From the NCBI RefSeq assembly GCF_018860425.1, contig NZ_JAHKPI010000025.1, forward strand, positions 124,001 to 188,000: a stretch of 64,000 nt of DNA, in the 5' to 3' direction. A model generated the notes under the pieces. The model had not been told where the DNA came from, searched no databases, and worked only from the letters and a program-made list of their open reading frames with translations. Shown piece by piece: positions 20,549 to 29,660 of this stretch. This stretch comes from Marinobacter sp. F3R08 (GTDB lineage Bacteria; Pseudomonadota; Gammaproteobacteria; Pseudomonadales; Oleiphilaceae). Within the stretch, counting starts at the first letter, position 1. Every line of letters begins with the position of its first letter. Both the position numbers and the translations under genes were made by a program.

Positions 20549-20619
20549 CCGATTTGGTGGTTTAATAAACGGCTTGAACAAGGATGTTCAGAAAACTGAA
20601 AAAAAGTGCATATCAAAGG

Positions 20620-20648
20620 TTGACGCCCATAGGGTGGATCCTTAATAT
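20620..20648 (+). promoter_or_regulatory. Promoter of the tRNA operon
   Basis: TTGACG (20620-20625), a 17-base spacer and TAATAT (20643-20648), 13 bases before the first tRNA. The near-consensus boxes are typical of a stable-RNA promoter. Confidence 0.75.
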
Positions 20649-20661
20649 ACGCAGCCGTTGA

Positions 20662-20737
20662 GGGGCCATAGCTCAGCTGGGAGAGCGCAACACTGGCAGT
20701 GTTGAGGTCGGCGGTTCGATCCCGCCTGGCTCCACCA
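20662..20737 (+). tRNA. tRNA-Ala (anticodon GGC)
   Basis: A 76-base cloverleaf with encoded CCA. The acceptor stem is GGGGCCA/TGGCTCC, the anticodon stem CAACA/TGTTG, and the anticodon loop CTGGCAG gives GGC. The T arm is GGCGG-TTCGATC-CCGCC. All stems pair; the acceptor includes a G-T pair. Confidence 0.97.
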
Positions 20738-20744
20738 ATTTCTA

Positions 20745-20820
20745 GTCCCCTTCGTCTAGTGGCCTAGGACTCCGCCCTTTCACGGCGGCAACAGGGGTTC
20801 GAACCCCCTAGGGGACGCCA
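20745..20820 (+). tRNA. tRNA-Glu (anticodon TTC)
   Basis: A 76-base cloverleaf with encoded CCA. The acceptor stem is GTCCCCT/AGGGGAC, the anticodon stem CCGCC/GGCGG with loop CTTTCAC giving TTC, and the T arm AGGGG-TTCGAAC-CCCCT. It is 7 bases from tRNA-Ala and shares its promoter and terminator. Confidence 0.97.
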
Positions 20821-20856
20821 ATACGGCTTGACGGTTTAGTCCACCGGCAAGCCATC

Positions 20857-20884
20857 AAAAAAACCGCCTTCGGGCGGTTTTTTT
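20857..20884 (+). terminator. Terminator of the tRNA operon
   Basis: AAACCGCC, a TTCG tetraloop and GGCGGTTT, then continuing T to give a run of seven. The A run before the stem makes it likely to work in both directions, which suits the convergent queD-like gene. Confidence 0.93.
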
Positions 20885-20933
20885 GTGCCTGAAAACGGGT
20901 GCCGCCGGGATGTGCGCCGGCACCCGTTTTTAT

Positions 20934-21785
20934 TTAGCGTTCTGCGATTGCTCCCTTGCCAACACCTTCATAGGCCTTGACGCGAATGGTGTCGGTAGGA
21001 AATTCCACTTTGAGCTTGTCGGCCATATGGGCCGCAATCAGCTCTACCGTCGTATCGGTATCCAGCATGTAAACCCGCTCTTCGGGAAGGCTCAGTGCAA
21101 ACTCACCCTGATTGGCCTCATACTCGAAGGTCACATAGCGAACACCGTCTTCGCCCACATGGCGTCGCACTACATCTTCCTCAGAACCCACGTATATATC
21201 CCGCCAGAGCTTTGCCCAGCGGCGTTCAAGGTCATAATCCCGATGCCCGTTCCGGTCAATACGGATGGGTGAGCGATGGCCATGCGCGATGCGCTGACAG
21301 TTGCCTAAATGCTTTTTCAGTCCGTGTACGTAGTGATAATAGGCCCCGTCGATTTGTTCTTCCCTGAGATGAACCTCTACGGAAGTAACGTTGGCCGGAA
21401 GCACCGCCTTGATTTCCTGTTCCAGCAAGGAGGCAACGGCGGAGGGCACAACCCGGTCGGTGGGTAGCCAGGCGACGGCTTCGTCCGGCGAGCGATGACG
21501 TATTTGGCTGCCGTCGGTCAGCGCCCAGGTAAAGGCATCAGGCTGTTCGTCGTTCCGGGCCAGTCCCTGGTAGTTGCCAGGAATAACCAGTCGGTGGTCA
21601 ACGCGCTCGTCGATAACCCGCTTGATAGTGCGCTTCACGTTACTGAAGTCGAACACCATTCCCTGTTCGTCCAGCTCACCACCAAGCACCACATCCGCAA
21701 TCCAGCTCTCACCCACCAGCCCTCGGGTCGGGTCCATATAGGCGAAATCTATAACGGTCAGGTTGTCTACAAACAGATGGTTCAT
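20934..21785 (-). CDS. 6-carboxytetrahydropterin synthase (QueD-like), long two-module form
   Basis: A member of the 6-pyruvoyl-tetrahydropterin synthase/QueD family, which acts in queuosine or pterin synthesis. It is 283 residues, about twice the ordinary length. The first half has the family segment GGELDEQGMVFDFSNVK and a DHRL segment, but no HGH zinc motif. The second half has the likely zinc ligands in YVHGLKKHL, GNCQRIAHGH. The two T-fold modules together probably form one active site. The start is ATG at 21785. It is divergent from the nucleotidyltransferase gene. Whether the product feeds queuosine or another pterin is open. Confidence 0.75.
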   Translation of the reverse strand: MNHLFVDNLTVIDFAYMDPTRGLVGESWIADVVLGGELDEQGMVFDFSNVKRTIKRVIDERVDHRLVIPGNYQGLARNDEQPDAFTWALTDGSQIRHRSPDEAVAWLPTDRVVPSAVASLLEQEIKAVLPANVTSVEVHLREEQIDGAYYHYVHGLKKHLGNCQRIAHGHRSPIRIDRNGHRDYDLERRWAKLWRDIYVGSEEDVVRRHVGEDGVRYVTFEYEANQGEFALSLPEERVYMLDTDTTVELIAAHMADKLKVEFPTDTIRVKAYEGVGKGAIAER

Positions 21786-21858
21786 CAGATTTCCAGGCGG
21801 GTATGGTTGATTGATGGCCGGATTCTAGCAAAAATCACTGAGTACAGCAGTCTGGCGG

Positions 21859-22563
21859 TTGGCCGCTGCTCCATTTCACTTTATCAATGGGTTTATCATC
21901 CTGGACTTTACTTCTAGCTTCGATCCGCAATTTCCGGCATTGGTGCTGGCTGCCGGTGCCTCCAGCCGGCTTGGCAGACCCAAGGCCCTGTTGCCACTGG
22001 TTTCCTGCAACGGCGCGGCGCCGGGTTCCGGTAACCATATCGTCCTGGACGCTGCGATTGGACAGGGCCGGGTTCTGAGTCGGGATGTCCGGGTGGTGTG
22101 CGGGGCATGGTATCCCCTGATACGGTTTCGTAGCCAGCGTCAGCCATCGGCATGGGTGAGGGCGCCGGATTGGCGTGAGGGTATATCAGCGTCCTTGTCA
22201 GCGGGTCTTCGGAGCCTTGGCCCTAAGGTGAAAGGCGTTTTTGTACTGGTAGCTGATCAGCCGCTACTGGATCTGAACGCCCTTGAGGCTTTTGGCGTGG
22301 CTGCACGCTCCGTTCCTGGGCAACCGATTGCCGCGGACTACGGCGGCCGGCCGGGAGTTCCGGCCTATCTGCCGCGTTGGCTCTGGCCATGGGCACTGGA
22401 GCTGGAAGGCGACCAGGGCGCGGGGCGATTGCTGGCAGAGGTGCGGGCAACCCGGGTGGAGATTCCGGGGGTTCTCGACGATGTGGACACCCAGGCTGAC
22501 TGGCGCAGAATCAGGGCCCAGCTCAGCCAAACAGGCCCGACAGCCAGGCAATCCCGACGCTGA
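21859..22563 (+). CDS. MobA-like NTP transferase (MocA type)
   Basis: A nucleotidyltransferase of the MobA/MocA group that usually attaches CMP or GMP to molybdopterin, though some members have other acceptors. It is about 234 residues. The nucleotide-binding loop is [20 protein letters not shown], and [12 protein letters not shown] gives the metal-binding Asp. The segment [15 protein letters not shown] is typical of the family. No in-frame ATG precedes the glycine-rich loop, so the TTG at 21859 (after a weak CTGGCGG) is the best start; it is uncertain. No molybdenum cofactor or molybdoenzyme genes are nearby. The 3' end overlaps the convergent response regulator by 41 bases. Confidence 0.72.
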   Translation: MAAAPFHFINGFIILDFTSSFDPQFPALVLAAGASSRLGRPKALLPLVSCNGAAPGSGNHIVLDAAIGQGRVLSRDVRVVCGAWYPLIRFRSQRQPSAWVRAPDWREGISASLSAGLRSLGPKVKGVFVLVADQPLLDLNALEAFGVAARSVPGQPIAADYGGRPGVPAYLPRWLWPWALELEGDQGAGRLLAEVRATRVEIPGVLDDVDTQADWRRIRAQLSQTGPTARQSRR

Positions 22564-23617
22564 AGATGCCAAGGCTCAGGGCGAGGCCGATGGTGTAGAT
22601 CCTGGAAGACGCAGAGCGCTGCTGGGCGACGTACAGGTCTATCGTGCGTTGGGCAATGTCTTCTGCCGTTTCCCGGGATATCTCGTGAGCTTGCTGAATG
22701 GCCTCGGATTGCAGGGTCTGCCAGAATTCCGTATCAATCGTCTGGACACTGGTGATGTGATCCTTCAGTTCGGCCATGTGTTCGCCAGTGAAGCCTGAAT
22801 TCTTTTGCAGTTCCTTTCTGAGAACTGCAAGTTCGCTCCCGAGGTTGAGGTTGACCTCGGACGCAACGTCGTCGCGCAGATTTCTGGTGCGCTCATCGAC
22901 CATATCGGTTATGGCGCTCAGGCGCTCTTCAATTGCCGAATCCTGTTTGCTGCGGGACTCGTCCAAAGCCCGTTTCATATGATCAAACTGCTCGTCAAAG
23001 AGCGAACTGAGGAGTTCGTGCAGGCGATTGTTTATATGGGTTTTAACCGCTGATCGGGCAATCTGTTCAATGAGTTCGCTGGTCAGGGGAACAACATTGG
23101 CTTGCGGGTTGGATTGTTGGGCCGGGTCATCTGTTTGCTGAGACAGTTGGACCGAGGCATCGGCAGGAACATTTAGCGGTTCGTCATCATCCACGGCGGG
23201 CCTCGCAGGCTCAGCCGGAGGTTCGGGTAACGTTCCGTCTGTAACATCACTGGCCAAATTGTCCAGAACGTCTGCGAGTCCTTCGGACTGCGGTGGCTTG
23301 GTGAGAATGTTATAAACACCAAAGTTCCTCGCTTCTTCGATGAACGACGATGACTTCTTGGAGGTGCAGATGATGATCGGGATATCGGCCGTCTCGGGGT
23401 TACCCTTGATGAGCTTGACCGCCTCGACGCCATTCATTCCGGGCATTAAATGGTCCATGAAGATGACATCCGGGCGGCTGTGACTGGTAAGAAAATCTAG
23501 AGCCTCTTCGGCCGAGCCGGCCATATTGATCTCCATATCCCGATTTTCCAGCATCTTGCTCAGGGCAAATCGTGCCACCTTGGAGTCATCTACCAGCAAA
23601 GCGTTCTTGATCGCCAT
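22523..23617 (-). CDS. Response regulator with C-terminal membrane anchor
   Basis: A 364-residue protein. Residues 1-125 are a CheY-like receiver with a complete phosphorylation site: Asp10/Asp11, phospho-acceptor Asp55 ([12 protein letters not shown]), Thr85 and Lys107. Residues 125-180 are a Pro/Ala/Asp-rich linker. Residues 180-335 are charged and helical, probably coiled coil. Residues 338-360 are a single hydrophobic helix ([20 protein letters not shown]) at the extreme C-terminus. There is no DNA-binding or enzymatic output domain. A receiver held to the membrane by a tail anchor is unusual. No histidine kinase is adjacent. It follows the MORN gene by 52 bases and is likely co-transcribed. 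Function unknown. Confidence 0.8.
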   Translation of the reverse strand: MAIKNALLVDDSKVARFALSKMLENRDMEINMAGSAEEALDFLTSHSRPDVIFMDHLMPGMNGVEAVKLIKGNPETADIPIIICTSKKSSSFIEEARNFGVYNILTKPPQSEGLADVLDNLASDVTDGTLPEPPAEPARPAVDDDEPLNVPADASVQLSQQTDDPAQQSNPQANVVPLTSELIEQIARSAVKTHINNRLHELLSSLFDEQFDHMKRALDESRSKQDSAIEERLSAITDMVDERTRNLRDDVASEVNLNLGSELAVLRKELQKNSGFTGEHMAELKDHITSVQTIDTEFWQTLQSEAIQQAHEISRETAEDIAQRTIDLYVAQQRSASSRIYTIGLALSLGIFSVGIAWLSGLFG

Positions 23618-23669
23618 CTCACTACCTCAATCGTTTACTGCAAACACGGTTGTTATCGGGCTGCTGAGT

Positions 23670-24965
23670 TCACCAGCCTTCCAGTTTTGGGCATTCTGTG
23701 GCCCGGTAGCTCTTGTCCCGATAGCACACACCGGGTTCAGTGGTTCGGGCAGTGAAGATTTCCCCTGCCGCCGTGGTCAGACGAACTTGTCCGTAGGGCT
23801 CGCCATGTCGGAAAGTGGCCTTGATCGAGCTGCCATTGGGGTTTTTCAGTAACCCCTTGCCATGGAACTTCCCTTCGATGTATTGACCTTCGTATTTCTT
23901 GCCATTGGCAAAGACCTCGGCCCCCTGGCCGTGGAAGGCTCCGTTGGAAAATTCGCCTTCATAATGGCGACCATCGGAATAGGTGAGTGTGCCACTGCCA
24001 TGGAATTCGTTGTTTCGGAAACCGCCGACATACAGCCTGCCGTCGGCGGTGGTCAGAGAGCCGTGACCATTAAGCTGCCCGTCTTGCCAGTGCCCTGTCA
24101 GGATGTCCCCGTTTGCTAAGGTCAGGGTGCCTTTGCCATTGAACTGGTCAGCGAGAAATTCACCAGAGTAGAGGGCCCCGTCGGCACTGCGCCATTCACC
24201 TTCACCTTGCCGTTTACCGCCCGACCAGTCTCCCTCATAACGGTTACCGTTGGGATACCAGGCAGTCCCGTGACCGTGGAATTCTCCGTCGACGAAATGG
24301 CCCTCATAACGCAAGCCATCGGTATCCTGATACGTCCCATCACCGGTCTTCACCTCGCCAACCCAGTTGCCGTCACGGAAATTGACGGTGGTGATGGCAT
24401 CCAGCTCTCCGACAAGTGTTATTTCATTGCCGGCTTGCAGCGTAACTGTGTGATTCCAGGTCTTGAAGCCGGGCTTGCTGATGGCGACATCGTACCGACC
24501 AGGGTCCAGCTTCAGATCAAGGCGGGTAGCGCCGTAATCCGTGCCGTTGATGGTGACCTGGTCGCCGATAACATTCGACCTTAGCACCAGTGCCGCCTGA
24601 GTTGCCGGCTTCTTCTGAATTGGCGGTGCTGAGGCTGCGCGGGTTGTCATTGTCACTGAAGGTTCAGCCACCGCAAGCACCTCCGGATTCTGCGGCATAT
24701 CCGGAACGGTAAATGGGGTGGCATCAACCCGGGGTGACACAGAAGCCGGGGGTTGTCGCAGGCTTTTAACCGGTGCGGGGGGGGCTGGGGCAGAGACTGT
24801 GCTGTTCTGGGGGGGCGCAGGCTTTGAGGCTGCGACCTGATCAACGGCGGGTGGTTCGAAGGCTTCAGTCATACGAAGGTTATCCCTGACCGATGCGAAC
24901 CCGGCGGTTACCAGCAGCATAATCGCCAGGGCGTTAACGAACAGAAGTGGTCTGAAATCGACCAT
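23670..24965 (-). CDS. PEGA-domain and MORN-repeat membrane protein
   Basis: A 431-residue protein. An N-terminal hydrophobic helix (about 6-25) is a signal anchor or uncleaved signal. Residues 36-125 are Pro/Ala-rich. Residues 125-190 are a PEGA-type surface domain (VTINGTDYGATRLDLKLDPG, YDVAISKPGFKTW). Residues 195-400 contain about eight consecutive 23-residue MORN repeats of the form YEGxFxxGxFHGxGTxxxxxG. A short tail carries two cysteines. MORN repeats often bind membranes or peptidoglycan-related partners. It lies upstream of the membrane-anchored response regulator on the same strand. Exact role unknown. Confidence 0.82.
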   Translation of the reverse strand: MVDFRPLLFVNALAIMLLVTAGFASVRDNLRMTEAFEPPAVDQVAASKPAPPQNSTVSAPAPPAPVKSLRQPPASVSPRVDATPFTVPDMPQNPEVLAVAEPSVTMTTRAASAPPIQKKPATQAALVLRSNVIGDQVTINGTDYGATRLDLKLDPGRYDVAISKPGFKTWNHTVTLQAGNEITLVGELDAITTVNFRDGNWVGEVKTGDGTYQDTDGLRYEGHFVDGEFHGHGTAWYPNGNRYEGDWSGGKRQGEGEWRSADGALYSGEFLADQFNGKGTLTLANGDILTGHWQDGQLNGHGSLTTADGRLYVGGFRNNEFHGSGTLTYSDGRHYEGEFSNGAFHGQGAEVFANGKKYEGQYIEGKFHGKGLLKNPNGSSIKATFRHGEPYGQVRLTTAAGEIFTARTTEPGVCYRDKSYRATECPKLEGW

Positions 24966-25080
24966 GGAGGAACCTCTTGACTCTGCATTCTTGGGTTGCT
25001 GTCTACGGCTCCATCTTACCTAGTGAGTGGAAGGCTATGTAACAGAAAGTGTCCGGGAGTTGGTGAGAATGCAGGCCAAA

Positions 25081-25542
25081 TCACACTTTATCCGGAAGCT
25101 GATCATGGTTGAGTTGCTCCCACGATCTCATATACACATCGGCTTCGTATTCATAGGGTGATTTGAACGGGGTAAGCACGAAATCAAACACCAGAAAGAA
25201 GAATCCGATGGAGGCCCAGGCGATGATCATTGTGCTGATGGTGGTTGCTTGCACTTCAGGGTTGGAGTTTACGAAGTCCTGCAGTAGAGGAATCAGATCC
25301 GATGCCATCACCACTGGATTAAAACTGGCCAGTACAAAGGTGATCCAGAAGGCGATAAAGACAGGGAAGAATCCGAACGACCAAAGCAGGCGGCGAAGGA
25401 GATACATGGCCGCTTCTCGCCAGAATCGCTGTCTGATTTCCGGAACGTTACGGATCCGTTCAAGGTAACGTCGTCTTTCTGCCCAATAGGCGGCTACTTC
25501 CGGTGCGTCAACAGCCTTTGATTGAGATGCAGGGGTTGTCAT
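25081..25542 (-). CDS. Small two-helix membrane protein, unknown
   Basis: About 153 residues with no family that I recognise. It has a charged N-terminal half with many Arg and Glu (AYWAERRRYLERIRNVPEIR), then two hydrophobic helices (about 53-75 and 101-124) separated by a short polar loop, then an acidic tail (SPYEYEADVYMRSWEQL). The start is taken as the ATG at 25542; the frame is open to another ATG at 25581, and neither has a strong ribosome site. It is divergent from the M16C protease and upstream, on the same strand, of the MORN gene (115-base gap), so possibly in the same operon. Confidence 0.65.
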   Translation of the reverse strand: MTTPASQSKAVDAPEVAAYWAERRRYLERIRNVPEIRQRFWREAAMYLLRRLLWSFGFFPVFIAFWITFVLASFNPVVMASDLIPLLQDFVNSNPEVQATTISTMIIAWASIGFFFLVFDFVLTPFKSPYEYEADVYMRSWEQLNHDQLPDKV

Positions 25543-25642
25543 GGATGGGAGTGATACCTTATAGCTTCTGGAGTGATGCATGATAGTCGATACTACGTGT
25601 TACCCTACAATTCTCCAATCGTTTAAAGACAGGATAGTTTGA

Positions 25643-28567
25643 ATGGCTGCAGTGATCGACAACGCAACCCATCCGGCCTTTGAGAAGCTTCGCAGTCACC
25701 GGATCGACACGCTCAATCTCCGGGTTGAGGAATATCGCCACAGGAAGACCGGCGCCCGGCACCTGCATCTTGCTGCAGATAATGATGAGAATGTGTTTTT
25801 CGTGGCACTCCGGACGTTTCCTATGGATTCCACCGGTGTAGCTCATATTCTGGAGCACACCGCACTGTGTGGCAGTGAGCGTTATCCGGTCCGTGACCCG
25901 TTCTTCATGATGATCCGGCGCTCATTGAATACTTTTATGAACGCCTTTACCAGCAGTGACTGGACGGCTTATCCGTTCGCCAGCATGAATCGGAAAGATT
26001 TCGATAATCTGTTGTCGGTGTATCTGGACTGCGTTTTCTTCTCCAAGCTGGATCCGCTGGACTTCGCGCAGGAAGGTCATCGTCTGGAGTTCGACAAACC
26101 CGATGATCCTTCAACCGATCTGGTGTATCGAGGCGTTGTCTACAACGAAATGAAGGGCGCCATGAGTTCGCCGTCTTCCCAGTTGTGGCAGAACCTGAGT
26201 AGCCACCTGTTTCCGACCACGACCTATCACTACAACAGTGGCGGTGAGCCTGATCATATTGTCGACCTTGGCTACGACGATCTGTTGCAGTTCTATCGCC
26301 ACCACTATCACCCCAGCAACGCGATTTTTGCCACCTATGGCAATATTCCGGCTTCCGAGCACCATGAGAAGTTTGAAGAGTTGGCGCTGAAACGCTTCGA
26401 CCGATTGGACATTGATCTGCCCGTTCGCGACGAGAAACGCATGTTCGCGCCGGTTCGGGTCGAGCAGGGCTACGCGGTCAACGAAGGCGAGAGCACTGAC
26501 AACAAGACTCATATCGTGGTGGGCTGGCTTCTCGGTCACAGTTTTGATCTGCAGGAAAATCTGGAAGGTCAGCTGCTGTCTGCCGTGCTGCTTGAAAACA
26601 GCGCCTCTCCCCTGATGCGTGCTTTGGAAACGACGGACCTGGGGCATGCGCCATCACCGATGTGCGGACTGGAAGATTCCAATCGCGAAATGACCTTTGT
26701 CTGTGGGGTTGAAGGCAGTGAACCGGAAAAGCATAAAAACCTGGAAGCGCTGATTGAATCCACACTTGAGCAGATCGTGGAAGACGGTGTCAGCGAGGAG
26801 CGGCTCGAAGCTATCCTGCACCAACTCGAACTGCACCAGCGCGAAATTGCCGGTGATCAGTTCCCTTACGGTCTGCAGCTGATCATGAGTGCCATTGCTC
26901 CTATGGTGCACGGTGGTGATCCTGTTGAACTGCTTGACCTGGAGCCGGTTCTGGCAACGCTCCGGGATAAAATCCGGGACCCTCAGTATGTTCCAGATCT
27001 TATTCGCCGTAAGCTTCTGGACAATCCTCACCGGGTCACCCTGACCCTGCGACCGGATGACAAACTTGAATCCCGGCGGCAGGAGGCTATCCGTGAGGCC
27101 CTCGCCCGTCGTAAGGCCGAGCTGAACGACGACGAAGTCAGGATGATTGTTGATCGGGCGAAGGCGCTGGAAGAGAGGCAGATGCAGAAGGATGATGATT
27201 CCATTCTGCCAAAAGTGGATCTGTCCGACGTGCCGCTGCAAATGCCGGAGCCGGAAGCCCGATATGACGGCGAAATTCCGGCAACGGTCTATGCCCGGGG
27301 CACCAATGGTCTGGTCTATGAACAGGTTGTTGTTCCGGTACCGAAGCTGACGGAAGAAGAGCTGCTTCTGGTGCCTTATTACACCACGCTGATTTCCGAG
27401 GTGGGCTGCGGTGAGCTGGATTACCTGCAGATGCAGGATCGTATTTCAGCGGAATCCGGTGGTATTGGCGCGGCATTCAGTGCCAAAGGGCGTATTGATG
27501 ATGTACAGGAGTTGTCAGGGTATATCATTTTCAATGGTAAGGCGCTGTCCCGCAATCGCAGTGCACTGACACGTCTTCTGAAAGACCTGTACACAGATGC
27601 CCGCTTTGATGAAAAAGAGCGCATCCGTGAGATCATTGCTCAGATACGTGCCCGCCGCGAGCAGGCGGTAACCGGTAGCGGTCATGCCCTGGCCATGGGG
27701 GCCGCTTCTCAGGGGATGAGTCCGGGAGCGTGGTTGTCGTTCCGGCTGGGAGGGCTTGCCGGCATCCGGGGTACCAAAGAGCTGGATCAAGCTCTGAAAG
27801 ATCCCGCTGAGCTGACGGCTCTGTGTGAAAAACTGTCCGCATTGCACGCGAAGATCCGTAACCAGAGTCGGGAATTCCTGGTTATCGGCGAGGAGGAGCA
27901 GCTTCCGCCGATGGTTGATGATCTGAAGTCCTGCTGGTCTGATGCCAGCGGAGCTTCAGTATCGGAGTGGCGTATACAACCGGTGAACTACACGACCCGT
28001 GAGGCCTGGCTGACGTCTACTCAGGTGAACTTCTGTGCCAGAGCCTATAGTACTGTCCCGGTTGATCATCCTGATGCTGCGGCACTGACCGTGCTGGGCG
28101 GCTTCCTGCGTAACGGCTACCTGCACCGTGCCATCCGTGAAAAGGGTGGTGCCTACGGTGGTGGTGCCGGTCAGGATAGCGTGAACGGGACTTTCAGGTT
28201 TTTCTCCTACCGTGATCCTCGCCTGGAGGAAACGCTGGACGATTTTGACGCAGCCCTTTCGTGGCTGCAGGACAACGATCATGACTACCAGGAACTTGAG
28301 GAGTCGATTCTGGGTGTTATTGGTCAACTCGACAAGCCTCGCTCGCCTGCCGGTGCCGCTCGTCATGCTTTCCATAACAAGTTGTTTGGTCGGACGCCTG
28401 AGCAGCGGGCCAGATTCCGAGAGCGGGTGCTTTCGGTCACGCTGGATGATCTTAAGCGTGTGGCAAGAACCTGGCTGGTGCCGGAGAGAGCCAGCACCGC
28501 CGTTGTAACCAGTCCTGAGAACCGGGCGAGGGCTGAGAGCCTCGGCCTGGATATTCAGGAACTCTAG
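25643..28567 (+). CDS. M16C metalloprotease (PreP/insulinase family)
   Basis: A 974-residue zinc protease. The inverted zinc motif is at His68, Glu71, His72 (VAHILEHTALCGSERYP). The distal part has the second M16 domain and C-terminal segments such as REKGGAYGGGAG, where Arg and Tyr assist catalysis. Length and layout match the single-chain presequence-protease type rather than the half-size PqqF/YhjJ type. No signal peptide is seen, so a cytoplasmic peptide-degrading role is inferred. A Thr/Leu-rich hairpin region follows the stop. It is monocistronic as far as can be seen. Confidence 0.9.
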   Translation: MAAVIDNATHPAFEKLRSHRIDTLNLRVEEYRHRKTGARHLHLAADNDENVFFVALRTFPMDSTGVAHILEHTALCGSERYPVRDPFFMMIRRSLNTFMNAFTSSDWTAYPFASMNRKDFDNLLSVYLDCVFFSKLDPLDFAQEGHRLEFDKPDDPSTDLVYRGVVYNEMKGAMSSPSSQLWQNLSSHLFPTTTYHYNSGGEPDHIVDLGYDDLLQFYRHHYHPSNAIFATYGNIPASEHHEKFEELALKRFDRLDIDLPVRDEKRMFAPVRVEQGYAVNEGESTDNKTHIVVGWLLGHSFDLQENLEGQLLSAVLLENSASPLMRALETTDLGHAPSPMCGLEDSNREMTFVCGVEGSEPEKHKNLEALIESTLEQIVEDGVSEERLEAILHQLELHQREIAGDQFPYGLQLIMSAIAPMVHGGDPVELLDLEPVLATLRDKIRDPQYVPDLIRRKLLDNPHRVTLTLRPDDKLESRRQEAIREALARRKAELNDDEVRMIVDRAKALEERQMQKDDDSILPKVDLSDVPLQMPEPEARYDGEIPATVYARGTNGLVYEQVVVPVPKLTEEELLLVPYYTTLISEVGCGELDYLQMQDRISAESGGIGAAFSAKGRIDDVQELSGYIIFNGKALSRNRSALTRLLKDLYTDARFDEKERIREIIAQIRARREQAVTGSGHALAMGAASQGMSPGAWLSFRLGGLAGIRGTKELDQALKDPAELTALCEKLSALHAKIRNQSREFLVIGEEEQLPPMVDDLKSCWSDASGASVSEWRIQPVNYTTREAWLTSTQVNFCARAYSTVPVDHPDAAALTVLGGFLRNGYLHRAIREKGGAYGGGAGQDSVNGTFRFFSYRDPRLEETLDDFDAALSWLQDNDHDYQELEESILGVIGQLDKPRSPAGAARHAFHNKLFGRTPEQRARFRERVLSVTLDDLKRVARTWLVPERASTAVVTSPENRARAESLGLDIQEL

Positions 28568-28582
28568 CTTAGGCCTTCAATA

Positions 28583-28613
28583 CGGGGTCAGTTGAGAAAT
28601 TCAGCTGACCCCG
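28583..28613. terminator. Inverted repeat between convergent M16C protease and ppsR
   Basis: CGGGGTCAG (28583-28591) and CTGACCCCG (28605-28613) are perfect inverted copies, with a further TTGA/TCAG pairing inside and a 5-base loop. There is no T run. It probably ends the protease transcript or is a dispersed REP-like palindrome. Confidence 0.5.
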
Positions 28614-28663
28614 ATTCGTCTGGGCCCTGCCAACGCGGACGCTTCGCTGCGTCTCGGATTCAA

Positions 28664-29479
28664 TCAACGCTGCCTTTTCAACCCGGTCGTTACCATGATT
28701 CGGGTAGATATTTCCTCAACAGAGTAGGCTGTGGTGTTGAGGAACGGAATGCGCTCACGCCGGTACATTAACTCGATTTCCTCGATCTCGTGCATGCATT
28801 GTTTTATGGATGAGTAGCGAGAGTTCGGTCGGCGTTCATTGCGTATGGTTGCAAGACGCTCCGGCTCAATGGTCAGGCCGAAAATCTTTTCTTTGTGAGG
28901 TTTGAGAGCTTTCGGAATCTGTTGGTCTGCCAGATCCTCTTCCGTAATCGGGTAGTTTGCAGCCTTTACGCCGTATTGCAGCGCCAGGTAGAGGCAGGTG
29001 GGCGTTTTACCACTTCGGGAGGCACCGACCAGGATCAGATCGGCTTCATCGTAATGTCGCGTTCGAGCGCCATCGTCATTGTCCAGCGCGAAATTGACCG
29101 CATTGATGCGACGCTCATAGCTTCCTTCGTTGTTGATGGCGTGAGACTTACCTACAGTGTAGGAAGACGAGGACTGAAGCTCCTGTTCCAGGGGGTTGAG
29201 GAAGGTTCCGAAGATATCCACCATGAAACCTTTGGCGGTGGAGATGATTTCCCGGATATCTCTGTTTACAATGGTGTCGAACACGAGCGGGCGTGCCCCA
29301 TCAGTCTCGGCCGCCTTGTTGATTCGCTTAACCATTTCCCGGGCTTTTTCTTCGTCTGCAATATAGGGAACAGTGACCCGTTCAAATTCAATCTTTTCAA
29401 ACTGGGCCAGCAGACTGTGCCCAAGTGCTTCGGCTGTAAGGCCGGTGCCATCCGATATGAAAAAAGCAGTGCGTTTCAT
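28664..29479 (-). CDS. ppsR: PEP synthase regulatory protein PpsR (kinase/pyrophosphorylase)
   Basis: A bifunctional DUF299-family enzyme that inactivates phosphoenolpyruvate synthase by ADP-dependent phosphorylation and reactivates it by phosphate-dependent dephosphorylation. It is 271 residues from the ATG at 29479 ([17 protein letters not shown]); the frame is open further to 29515. The nucleotide loop is [19 protein letters not shown] and [14 protein letters not shown] are also typical. It is divergent from ppsA, its target, a conserved arrangement that settles the name. Confidence 0.95.
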   Translation of the reverse strand: MKRTAFFISDGTGLTAEALGHSLLAQFEKIEFERVTVPYIADEEKAREMVKRINKAAETDGARPLVFDTIVNRDIREIISTAKGFMVDIFGTFLNPLEQELQSSSSYTVGKSHAINNEGSYERRINAVNFALDNDDGARTRHYDEADLILVGASRSGKTPTCLYLALQYGVKAANYPITEEDLADQQIPKALKPHKEKIFGLTIEPERLATIRNERRPNSRYSSIKQCMHEIEEIELMYRRERIPFLNTTAYSVEEISTRIMVTTGLKRQR

Positions 29480-29660
29480 GCAGTACCGTCCGATTCCTTG
29501 GTTCCTTGATGCCATAACTTAGTGGCCTAGGTAATTTCCGCAGGTTACAGTATCATACACGCCCAGTTCGAGACTCCGCAGGGGAATTTTCCTGCTTTTA
29601 CTGCCCGATACCGCTGGTCCGGTTTTGCTCTTTGCTTCACAGACTCAAGGGAGACATGCT

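Noticed and set aside
19091..20581. A 496-codon open frame antisense to gltX
   Set aside because: Shadow caused by codon bias; gltX carries both class I synthetase motifs in the sense frame.
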